This document shows, in pieces, positions 44,700-52,689 of a stretch of DNA of 64,000 nucleotides. This DNA is from JANQEU01 sp965242805 (GTDB taxonomy: Bacteria > Bacteroidota > Bacteroidia > Cytophagales > Cyclobacteriaceae). Where the stretch lies: assembly GCA_965242805.1 (NCBI GenBank), contig CBDETD010000002.1, positions 3,348,001-3,412,000 on the forward strand, read 5' to 3'. Numbering within the stretch: the stretch's first letter is position 1; each line of letters begins with the position of its first letter. The position numbers and the translations under genes are program-made. Under the pieces are notes generated by a model. That model did no database searches, had not been told where the DNA came from, and saw only the letters and a program-made list of their open reading frames with translations.

Positions 44700-45971
44700 T
44701 TATTGAAACAATGGATATTCGGATATCCAGTCTTTAATATCGTTTTTGATTCCTTCAAGTTTGGACTGATCCGTGTGATTTTCGATAACCTCATCAATGT
44801 AATTCACAATTCTTTCCATATCCTTCTCATCGCATCCCCTGGTGGTGACTGCAGGTGTACCTACCCGCATACCTGAGGTCACAAACGGTGATTTATCATC
44901 GAAAGGTACCATATTTTTATTGACGGTAATCCCTGCTGATTCCAGTGCTGCTTCAGCTTCTTTTCCGGTTATTCCCTTTGACCGAAGGTCGATCAGCATT
45001 AAATGATTGTCAGTACCCTGGGAGATGATATTGTATCCTTTGTCAACAAAAGATTTTGCCATTACCTCTGCATTCTTTTTCACCCTGAGTATGTAATCCA
45101 TGTATTTATCAGAAAGGGCTTCACCGAAAGCAACAGCTTTCGCAGCAATTATGTGTTCCAGTGGTCCGCCCTGTGTCCCTGGAAATACAGCTGAATCCAT
45201 CAGCGCACTCATCATTCTGGTCTTTCCTTTTGGTGTTTTCTTCCCGAATGGATTTTCAAAATCTTCCCTCATCATAATAAGACCACCTCTAGGACCTCGC
45301 AGGGTTTTATGAGTTGTTGTGGTCACAAAATGACAGTGTTCCAATGGATCGTTCAACAATCCCCTTGCGATCAATCCACTAGGGTGAGCAATATCTGCTA
45401 ACAGAAATGCATGTTGTTCGTCCGCAATTGCTCGCAGTCTTTCGTAGTCCCAGTCCCTGGAATATGCCGAAGCGCCGCAAATGATAAGTTTTGGTTTCTC
45501 TTTTCTGGCAGTTTCTTCAACCACATCATAGTCGATGTAACCTGTTTCTTTGTCAACGCCGTAGAAACTAGGTTGATACAAGATTCCAGAGAAATTCACA
45601 GGAGATCCATGAGTTAGGTGACCTCCATGTGACAAGTCGAATCCAAGAATTTTATCCCCGGGTTTCAATGTAGCCAGCATCACAGCCGCATTGGCCTGAG
45701 CACCTGAATGAGGTTGAACATTCACCCATGTCGCTCCGTACAATTCCTTGATTCTTTCTCTTGCCAGATCTTCTATTTGATCTACAAACTCACAACCTCC
45801 ATAATACCGCTTTCCTGGTAATCCTTCAGCATATTTATTAGTCAGTACTGTACCGGCAGCTTCCATGACTTGAGGAGAGGCAAAATTTTCTGAAGCGATC
45901 AGCTCAATACCATTAAGTTGTCGCTGTTTTTCCTTTTCTATGTAACCAAATACGGTGGTGTCTCTTTGCAT
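44700..45971 (-). CDS. glyA: Serine hydroxymethyltransferase
   Basis: The enzyme converts serine and tetrahydrofolate to glycine and 5,10-methylene-THF. Hallmarks are ELIASENFAS near residue 25, KYAEGLPGKRYYGG, QPHSGAQAN, the PLP-lysine segment TTTHKTLRGPRGG (Lys near 221) and FPGTQGGPLEH. I chose the ATG giving MQRDTTVFGYIEKEK (423 residues) because that is the family's normal start; an in-frame ATG 36 bases upstream would add a non-homologous MCYPYGFNYFWR. It is first in the operon with tatC and rpiB and divergent from pheA. Confidence 0.93.
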   Translation of the reverse strand: MQRDTTVFGYIEKEKQRQLNGIELIASENFASPQVMEAAGTVLTNKYAEGLPGKRYYGGCEFVDQIEDLARERIKELYGATWVNVQPHSGAQANAAVMLATLKPGDKILGFDLSHGGHLTHGSPVNFSGILYQPSFYGVDKETGYIDYDVVEETARKEKPKLIICGASAYSRDWDYERLRAIADEQHAFLLADIAHPSGLIARGLLNDPLEHCHFVTTTTHKTLRGPRGGLIMMREDFENPFGKKTPKGKTRMMSALMDSAVFPGTQGGPLEHIIAAKAVAFGEALSDKYMDYILRVKKNAEVMAKSFVDKGYNIISQGTDNHLMLIDLRSKGITGKEAEAALESAGITVNKNMVPFDDKSPFVTSGMRVGTPAVTTRGCDEKDMERIVNYIDEVIENHTDQSKLEGIKNDIKDWISEYPLFQ

Positions 45972-46089
45972 GCGCCAAAAATAATTGAAACCATACGGAT
46001 AACACATAATAATTTACAGGAAACCAATAATTGTCAATGTTCATGATTTACAATAGATCATTTAGCTTTAAGTCGCAGATATTTAGCAC

Positions 46090-47169
46090 ATGAGCGATTA
46101 CGAAAAGCGCCTTGAGTCTCTTAGGGAAAAGATCGACAACGTCGATGATGAACTGATCAAATTGCTTGATCAACGGATGGGATATGTAAAGGAGGTAGGC
46201 CAACTTAAGAGGGAAGAAAGCTCCACAATATATCGACCTGATAGGGAGAAATCGATTATTGACAGGTTGACTCACTTAAGTGAGGGGATATTGAACAGGG
46301 CAGCGATCGAAGCTATTTTTCTGGAGATATTCGCAGTAAGCCGCAATTTTGAACTTCCGGAAAGAGTTGCGTATCTCGGTCCCGATGGGAGTTTTACACA
46401 TCAGGCAGCCGAATCAAGGTATGGGGCCATTAGCGACTACCTTGCTTTAGATAGCATTCCGGCAGTCTTTGATGCAGTGGCTACATCAAGAGCACGTTTT
46501 GGAGTGGTCCCCATTGAAAATAACCAGGAAGGGACAGTCCAGGAAACCATCGACTACCTTGGTGTACATGAATTGTCCATTGTCGCTGAAATCGTTCTTC
46601 CTATTCACTTTTGTATCGCATCTCTGGAGGAAGATCTCAAGGGGGTCAAGACCATCTACAGTCGTGATATTGCCTTCAGGCAATGCAAGAATTTCCTCAG
46701 GGATTACTTCGAGAATGAACCAAAACTGATACCCGTAAGCTCAACAAGCAGAGCATGCAAAATTGCCATTGAGGAAGAAAAAAGTGCAGCTATCTGTGCT
46801 CCCATTGCCGCAAGGCAAAACCGATTACCCATACTTTACAATAACATACAAGATTCAGCTGATAATCAAACCAGGTTTTTGATAATAGGAGAGAATTTCC
46901 GGAATCCGGTCACTGGTTCGGACAAGACATCGGTAATTGCTAAGCTACCGGATGTACCTGGAGCATTGGTTTCCTTTTTAAAGAAATTTGAAGATTCCGG
47001 GATCAATCTGTGTAAAGTGGAGAGCAGGCCCGCCAAGATCGGGTCAAAATTCAAATACTTTTTCTTTGTGGAATTCGACGGTCACTATGAGGAGGATGTC
47101 GTTCAAAAAACAATTTCTCCCTACAAGGAGAATATAAGGTGGCTGGGTAGTTACGTGAAGATCTGCTAA
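46090..47169 (+). CDS. pheA: Bifunctional chorismate mutase/prephenate dehydratase
   Basis: The 359-residue enzyme commits chorismate to phenylalanine. Residues 1-90 are an AroQ-type chorismate mutase (REKIDNVDDELIKLLDQRM), about 92-270 the prephenate dehydratase domain (YLGPDGSFTHQAA, VPIENNQEGTVQETIDYL, NQTRFLIIG with the TRF motif), and about 280-359 an ACT domain with the ESRP phenylalanine-binding motif, so feedback inhibition by phenylalanine is expected. The fused order is usual for Bacteroidota and Proteobacteria. Its stop overlaps the convergent DUF5916 gene by 4 bases. Confidence 0.93.
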   Translation: MSDYEKRLESLREKIDNVDDELIKLLDQRMGYVKEVGQLKREESSTIYRPDREKSIIDRLTHLSEGILNRAAIEAIFLEIFAVSRNFELPERVAYLGPDGSFTHQAAESRYGAISDYLALDSIPAVFDAVATSRARFGVVPIENNQEGTVQETIDYLGVHELSIVAEIVLPIHFCIASLEEDLKGVKTIYSRDIAFRQCKNFLRDYFENEPKLIPVSSTSRACKIAIEEEKSAAICAPIAARQNRLPILYNNIQDSADNQTRFLIIGENFRNPVTGSDKTSVIAKLPDVPGALVSFLKKFEDSGINLCKVESRPAKIGSKFKYFFFVEFDGHYEEDVVQKTISPYKENIRWLGSYVKIC

Positions 47170-49370
47170 ATATTTAGCCAATATGTTAATTTGAATACAA
47201 TTCCCCGGTTCTTTACTTCCAGGTTTGTCGAAGTGTAGTTTTCGGAATACACAACAAAGAAATCCGACATCGGACGATACCTCCATTGAAATCGGCTATT
47301 GACATTGAAGTTTTCCGCCTGCGTATTGTACTGGAGGAAAGTTGTCCAGAACATATTATTGGAAAAACTAATTTCCGCGCTTGGTCCAAAAAGGTGTAAG
47401 ATGGTTTTACCGTAAGCACCACCAAGATCAACACGATTTTGGGTGTAATTGATGGAGAAATTACCCCAGGGTTGTTCACGGAGGTTAAGCATCGAAGTAA
47501 GTTCGGTTCGGCTCCCGGTATAAAAGTCACCTGCACCAATTGAAAAGCTACCACTAACTGCTTTTCGATTGTCACTATTCCATCGCACTCGATAGAGGTG
47601 ATTCTGATAAGCATCGATTGGCAGAGGTTCGTCCCCATCAATTAAGTCCAGGGGTACTCTGAGGTGCATATCGTTCTTGATGAAATTGAACTCAAAACTT
47701 TGACGTGATTTAAAATCCATGGTATACCAGAATCCGTACCTTAATTCTATGGGATCTCCATTTTTGTCATAGGACTGAACTGACCAGGGATTGAATTCTA
47801 TTACGTTGATCTTTCCCCTCTTTGGCCTGTGGAGGTAGCCTGCCCACATGTTGTATCTCTGGAATCCTATCCGGATCGTAGTGTCATTAATGGGGTCATA
47901 GTGATTCAGCCGTGGTACAAATCCCATTTCCGGTTGATAGTTCTTGCCCACATTATTGTAGAAAAAAGCTCCATAAAACTTCCCATCATTATAATTGGCA
48001 CCTACAGTATAGTAGTCATGGTCCTCCGGATTATCTTCATTGAAAGAACTATGGTATTTGACAGTTCCATTGAGTTTACCATCTTTTGAAATGTAATCGA
48101 ATTCTAACCCACCGGTCCGGTTGAATTTATCCACATCCTGGATCTCGGTCGATTCGAACGTTTGCTTATTGGTGAAAAGGGCCTTTATTCTTGATCGGGA
48201 TAGGATTTGGTGATGGACACTTGTCACAAAGAAATTTGTAGCCGATTGATCATCTGTGCTATTGGTTTGCACGTCCATGACACCAATTCGTATCTTCTCA
48301 CTCAGATTTCCGGAAAGCCGTGCACCAAACAAAATGGGAACCGGCTTACCATCATCAAGCCCGATCTTACGTGAGAAGAATGGGGTTATTCCCCATGAAC
48401 CAAAATTGCTAAAGAGGTCACTATTTTCAAGGAAGAAACCCCGTCTTTCCGGAAAGAAAATGTTGAACTGAGTCAAGTTTGTGACCTGTCGATCGACATC
48501 TACATTTGAGAAATCAGGATTTACAGTCAGATCCAGATTGAGAGATGAGCTGACACCAATTTTTGCATCAAATCCGATGTCACCGGTGATGTCATCGGTA
48601 CCTTCCTCATAGTCAGCCTGAGCAGACCCGGAAGCATAAGGGATGATAGCTATGTTACCCCGATTTGGCTTTATAGGTTTATCCCATACCATAGACCCCA
48701 TATGTCCCAGGTCTATTCCCGCAAATGCGATAGGAACCTGAGCCCAGGTGGAGTAAACATTGTTCTTCATGTCGTTCCTCACAAAATTCACTCCCCATAC
48801 CAGGTTTTCCTCCTGAAATCTTAGAGTGTTGTATGGAATAGCAATTTCCGCAATCCAGCGATCATCGTGGATCTTTGTTTTAGAGAACCATTTATTATCC
48901 CAATTCTCATCAAAGTTGGTGCGTGTTCCTCTAATGTTGAGGGACGCCTCCATCTGCGCACCTCCTGCATTTACCCCAAATAGAAAACCATTACTTTGTT
49001 GGTTGAGGGGGTCCAAAACGATGGTAAACCCATCACTTCCCCAATACCCTCTTGGATTGTCCCTTTTCAAGGTTTGAACTATGACATCTTTCTTGGGTTG
49101 ATAATTGACAGCTGCCACATAGATAAAATTTTCGTCATACGTCATTCTTACTTCTGTCTGGCTTATGGCGAGACCGCTGTCTATTGGCCACTTATTGATG
49201 AATTGGCTGAAGCTTTTGATCTCTCCCCATTCCGAATCATCCAAAATGCCATCGATTATAATGGATTTCGATTTACTGGGTTTGATCTGGTAGGTGAATT
49301 TATCTCTGTTGTCCTCAGCTTGAACCCAAATAAAACAAACAATCAGGGCGATGGAGATTAGTTCTTTCAT
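47166..49370 (-). CDS. DUF5916 outer-membrane protein with N-terminal CBM9-like domain
   Basis: The 734-residue protein has a signal peptide (to about VQAED, residue 19), then a CBM9-like domain about 25-210 (IDGILDDSEWGEI, YVAAVNYQPK, WIAEIAIPYNTLRF) and a DUF5916 region predicted to form an outer-membrane barrel. The barrel region has many aromatic, amphipathic strands and ends in a hydrophobic strand (GIVFKLTYWLNI). FFPERRGFFLENSDLF is the typical DUF5916 segment. Such proteins are common in Bacteroidota; substrate and role are unknown. It is convergent with pheA and divergent from the histidine kinase gene. Confidence 0.88.
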   Translation of the reverse strand: MKELISIALIVCFIWVQAEDNRDKFTYQIKPSKSKSIIIDGILDDSEWGEIKSFSQFINKWPIDSGLAISQTEVRMTYDENFIYVAAVNYQPKKDVIVQTLKRDNPRGYWGSDGFTIVLDPLNQQSNGFLFGVNAGGAQMEASLNIRGTRTNFDENWDNKWFSKTKIHDDRWIAEIAIPYNTLRFQEENLVWGVNFVRNDMKNNVYSTWAQVPIAFAGIDLGHMGSMVWDKPIKPNRGNIAIIPYASGSAQADYEEGTDDITGDIGFDAKIGVSSSLNLDLTVNPDFSNVDVDRQVTNLTQFNIFFPERRGFFLENSDLFSNFGSWGITPFFSRKIGLDDGKPVPILFGARLSGNLSEKIRIGVMDVQTNSTDDQSATNFFVTSVHHQILSRSRIKALFTNKQTFESTEIQDVDKFNRTGGLEFDYISKDGKLNGTVKYHSSFNEDNPEDHDYYTVGANYNDGKFYGAFFYNNVGKNYQPEMGFVPRLNHYDPINDTTIRIGFQRYNMWAGYLHRPKRGKINVIEFNPWSVQSYDKNGDPIELRYGFWYTMDFKSRQSFEFNFIKNDMHLRVPLDLIDGDEPLPIDAYQNHLYRVRWNSDNRKAVSGSFSIGAGDFYTGSRTELTSMLNLREQPWGNFSINYTQNRVDLGGAYGKTILHLFGPSAEISFSNNMFWTTFLQYNTQAENFNVNSRFQWRYRPMSDFFVVYSENYTSTNLEVKNRGIVFKLTYWLNI

Positions 49371-49571
49371 GAGTTTTTGGCGTTGTACTTGGAAAAACGG
49401 GAGTTTGGCCTGAGGTATTCAAGAAACCGATGAATGAAGCTAGTTGTAGGACATATTTCCTGACCTCCACCACGAAGCGCATTTTGTTGCCCCTACCCAT
49501 GCATTCGTCATGAGGAATTTACTATTTATATTTTGCGGGAACTTTGAGCTACCCTGATTGTATATTTGATT

Positions 49572-50621
49572 ATGCTGGCATGGGCAAATAGGGGAATTTT
49601 AGGTAATCGGATCTTTCAACATCTGATCTTCTGGGTATCGATTGTGGCTTTTTTTTCTATCCTTTATGGGAGCTTCAACGATGAATACCTAAGGCAGTTT
49701 AAACTTCAACTGCTTTACCTACCAGACAAGATCATACCAGCATACATCACTCTTTATGTCCTGATGCCAAGGTTCTTGTTGAAGGAGAGGTATACCAAAT
49801 TTTTCCTCTACCTGGTGCTTGTACTTGTGTTGTCCGGAGTAATTCATTGGTACATTACCCTTTTTATAGAGAAGCCCTTATTTTATCCTGATGAAGACTG
49901 GGGTGGATACTGGAATCCTGCGAAAATTATTAAATCTGTCACTTATGTTTATCCATACGTCCTGGTCGCCTTTCTCATTAAATTCTTAAAACATTGGTAT
50001 CGTCAGCGGCAGGAGACACAGGATTTGATCAAAGGAAAGTTGGAGGCTGAGCTCAAATTTTTGAAAACTCAATTGAATCCTCATTTTCTTTTTAACACCT
50101 TGAATAATTTGTATGCATTGACATTAAAAAAGTCCGACACAGCCCCTGAGCTTGTTCTTAAGCTGTCAGACCTAATGGATTACATGCTCTATGAATGCGA
50201 TACAGATCGGGTTCCACTTGAGAGAGAGGTTCAGTTCGTGAAGAATTATTTTGAAATAGAAAAACTGAGGTATGGAGACCGTTTGAAGGTTGACATCAAA
50301 GTTAATGGTAGCCTATCCAACAGGGAGATTGCCCCTTTACTTTTTTTGCCATTTCTGGAAAATGCTTTCAAACATGGCATTAGTACTGATCTGGACAAAT
50401 CGTGGATAGAATTCAACCTGACGGTGACCGAAACCAATATTGAAATGACATTGCGTAACAGTAAGCCCAAATCCCCCATTGAATTACCAAAAAACAATGG
50501 GATCGGATTGCAAAATGTAAAACGCAGGCTGCAACTTCAATATGGAAATACAGACTATTCCTTAACCACAGACAGTGATTCCACGTATTTTTCTGTAAGC
50601 CTCAATCTCCCAAATGAGTAA
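49572..50621 (+). CDS. LytS/YehU-type sensor histidine kinase
   Basis: The membrane protein of 349 residues has four hydrophobic segments in the first 140 residues, then a His_kinase (PF06580-type) domain with the phospho-acceptor His171 in QLNPHFLFNTLNNL and an ATPase domain with FLENAFKHGI and NNGIGLQNVKRRL. It is a two-component sensor of unknown signal. I chose the ATG at 49572; a TTG six bases upstream is less likely. The exact -7 consensus TATATTTG lies only 3 bases before this ATG but no TTTG is at the right distance. It overlaps its response regulator gene by 8 bases. Confidence 0.9.
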   Translation: MLAWANRGILGNRIFQHLIFWVSIVAFFSILYGSFNDEYLRQFKLQLLYLPDKIIPAYITLYVLMPRFLLKERYTKFFLYLVLVLVLSGVIHWYITLFIEKPLFYPDEDWGGYWNPAKIIKSVTYVYPYVLVAFLIKFLKHWYRQRQETQDLIKGKLEAELKFLKTQLNPHFLFNTLNNLYALTLKKSDTAPELVLKLSDLMDYMLYECDTDRVPLEREVQFVKNYFEIEKLRYGDRLKVDIKVNGSLSNREIAPLLFLPFLENAFKHGISTDLDKSWIEFNLTVTETNIEMTLRNSKPKSPIELPKNNGIGLQNVKRRLQLQYGNTDYSLTTDSDSTYFSVSLNLPNE

Positions 50622-51330
50622 ACCGATATCATGTGTCATAGTTGATGACGAACCCCTGGCAATTGAAGTATTGCAGTCATATGTAGAAAGTTTTGATAGT
50701 CTACACCTGTTAAAATGCTTTCAAAATCCCTTGAAGGCCTTTGACTTTATAAGGAATAATGAAGTCGACCTTTTATTTATGGATATACAAATGCCAAAAT
50801 TGACCGGACTTGATATCCTTAGGTCCTTACCAAAAAAACCAAAAGTGATAATCACAACTGCTTACAGAGACTATGCTCTCGAAGGATACGAACTTGAAGT
50901 CACTGATTACTTACTGAAACCTATTTCACTGGAAAGGTTTGTAAAGGCAATATCCAGGCTAGAAAATAGCCAACCAATACACTTAGATAGTAGTGGACAA
51001 GAAACAATGTTTCTGAAGGTCGACAAGAAAATGGTGAAAGTAGAGCTGGACAAGATCCTATTTCTTGAAAGTCAGCGAGATTATTTGAAAGTAGTTGGGG
51101 AGGACAAGGAGATTGTTACCCATCTTAGTATTACCGAAGCCGAAAGCATTTTTCCATCCGAGAAATTCTTTCGTGTCCATAGATCATTTATTGTGTCCAA
51201 AGCCAGAATAGACTCATTCGGGGCCAGTGAGATTGATATCGGGAAATATCATATTCCTATTGGAAGGAATTATAGATCCGAAGTATTAAAAATCTTAAAT
51301 AATTTAGCCGCAGTTCCCAATAAGGACTGA
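50614..51330 (+). CDS. LytTR-family response regulator
   Basis: The 238-residue protein has a receiver domain (VDDEP at 10-14, phospho-acceptor Asp57 in LLFMDIQMP, the switch Thr in ITTAY, conserved LLKPI) and a LytTR DNA-binding domain from about 130 (ILFLESQRDYLKVV, FFRVHRSFIVS). It is the partner of the overlapping LytS-type kinase. Its target genes are not evident here. The stop codon lies 3 bases before the radA start in the same frame. Confidence 0.92.
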   Translation: MSKPISCVIVDDEPLAIEVLQSYVESFDSLHLLKCFQNPLKAFDFIRNNEVDLLFMDIQMPKLTGLDILRSLPKKPKVIITTAYRDYALEGYELEVTDYLLKPISLERFVKAISRLENSQPIHLDSSGQETMFLKVDKKMVKVELDKILFLESQRDYLKVVGEDKEIVTHLSITEAESIFPSEKFFRVHRSFIVSKARIDSFGASEIDIGKYHIPIGRNYRSEVLKILNNLAAVPNKD

Positions 51331-51333
51331 TCT

Positions 51334-52689
51334 TTGGCTAAGCACAAAACCAAATTCATTTGCCAAAATTGTGGCACAGAATCCGCTAAATGGATCGGAA
51401 AATGTCCATCATGTTCTGAGTGGAATACCTATGTAGAGGAGATTCTCGAGAAAGACGAAAATGGGGCTCTTTGGAAATCCAACCTGGTGATAAAGGAATC
51501 GTCCCCCACCTTAATACAGGATGTTAAGGCTGACAAGAGTGAAAGGTTCCCTTCCGGAAATGGAGAGCTTGATCGAGTTCTCGGCGGTGGAGTAGTCAAT
51601 GGATCCCTCGTATTGATTGGGGGAGAACCGGGGATTGGTAAATCCACATTATTACTACAGATAGCGATCCAATTAAAGGAGAAAAGGGTCCTGTATGTTT
51701 CTGGCGAGGAAAGTCCTCAACAAATCAAAATGCGTGCAGATCGAATAGGAATCAAAAACGACTTATGTTACCTGGTTGGTGAGGTTTCACTGACACAGAT
51801 CTTTAATCACATAGCTACTCACGAACCAGACCTGTTGATCATAGATTCAATTCAAACGATCACATATAATCACCTGGATGCAGCACCCGGTTCAGTGTCC
51901 CAGGTACGGGAGTGTGCCGGACAATTATTGAGATATGCGAAGGAATCGAATGTTCCTGTATTTTTAATTGGGCATATTAACAAGGAAGGGAACATTGCTG
52001 GTCCGAAGGTGCTGGAACATATGGTAGATACGGTTTTGCAGTTTGAAGGGGATAGACATCATTTTTACAGGATCCTTCGTACCTCGAAAAACCGTTTTGG
52101 TTCAACTTCCGAATTGGGGATCTATCAAATGCATGAAAGCGGTTTGCGTGAAGTCAAGAATCCTTCTGAGATGCTTCTTTCCCAGGAAATGCCTTCTCCC
52201 GGAGTAGCGGTGGGGGCAACCATGGAGGGTAATCGACCTTTACTCATTGAAGTTCAGGCTCTTGTAAGTCCTGCTACCTATGGGACACCTCAACGGAGTA
52301 CGACCGGATTTGATGTGAAACGACTCCACATGTTGCTGGCAGTACTGGAGAGGAGGATTGGCTTGAGATTAAGTACGCAGGACGTTTTTTTAAATATCAC
52401 TGGTGGGATCAAAGTGGATGATCCATCGTTGGATTTGGCAGTTTGTGCTGCGATTTGCTCATCGTATCATGATGTGACAATAGAAAAAGATCATTGTTTT
52501 GTCGGGGAAATCGGTCTGGGTGGAGAAGTACGACCAGTTAGCCGGATGGATATCAGAATGAAAGAAAGCATCAAACTTGGCTTCAATGAGTTCTACACTT
52601 CAAATCAGGACAAAGGCATGGATTCTAACGGAATCAAGATCCACCGAAACAGATCTTTAAGAGAGACGTTCTCGGACCTATTTGGTTAG
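51334..52689 (+). CDS. radA: DNA repair protein RadA
   Basis: The 451-residue protein branch-migrates recombination intermediates. It has the N-terminal zinc finger CQNC...CPSC (residues 10-27), Walker A GGEPGIGKST (95-104), the RadA motif KNRFG and a C-terminal Lon-like domain with GGIKVDDPSLDLAV. The start is TTG: the response regulator ends with TGA in the same frame only three bases upstream, so no earlier start is possible, and MAKHKTKFICQNCG is the family's normal opening. It may be expressed from the two-component transcript. Its stop overlaps the convergent DUF5723 gene by 4 bases. Confidence 0.93.
   Translation: MAKHKTKFICQNCGTESAKWIGKCPSCSEWNTYVEEILEKDENGALWKSNLVIKESSPTLIQDVKADKSERFPSGNGELDRVLGGGVVNGSLVLIGGEPGIGKSTLLLQIAIQLKEKRVLYVSGEESPQQIKMRADRIGIKNDLCYLVGEVSLTQIFNHIATHEPDLLIIDSIQTITYNHLDAAPGSVSQVRECAGQLLRYAKESNVPVFLIGHINKEGNIAGPKVLEHMVDTVLQFEGDRHHFYRILRTSKNRFGSTSELGIYQMHESGLREVKNPSEMLLSQEMPSPGVAVGATMEGNRPLLIEVQALVSPATYGTPQRSTTGFDVKRLHMLLAVLERRIGLRLSTQDVFLNITGGIKVDDPSLDLAVCAAICSSYHDVTIEKDHCFVGEIGLGGEVRPVSRMDIRMKESIKLGFNEFYTSNQDKGMDSNGIKIHRNRSLRETFSDLFG

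Noticed and set aside
45972..46007. Longer glyA start 36 bases upstream
   Set aside because: The added residues do not resemble the family, and the downstream ATG gives the normal N-terminus.
49561..49568. Exact TATATTTG just before the histidine kinase gene as a promoter
   Set aside because: No TTTG lies about 19 bases upstream and the start codon would be too close.
49371..49571. Gap between the DUF5916 and histidine kinase genes examined for a small gene or RNA
   Set aside because: Only weak open frames are present and no stable hairpin or conserved motif was seen.
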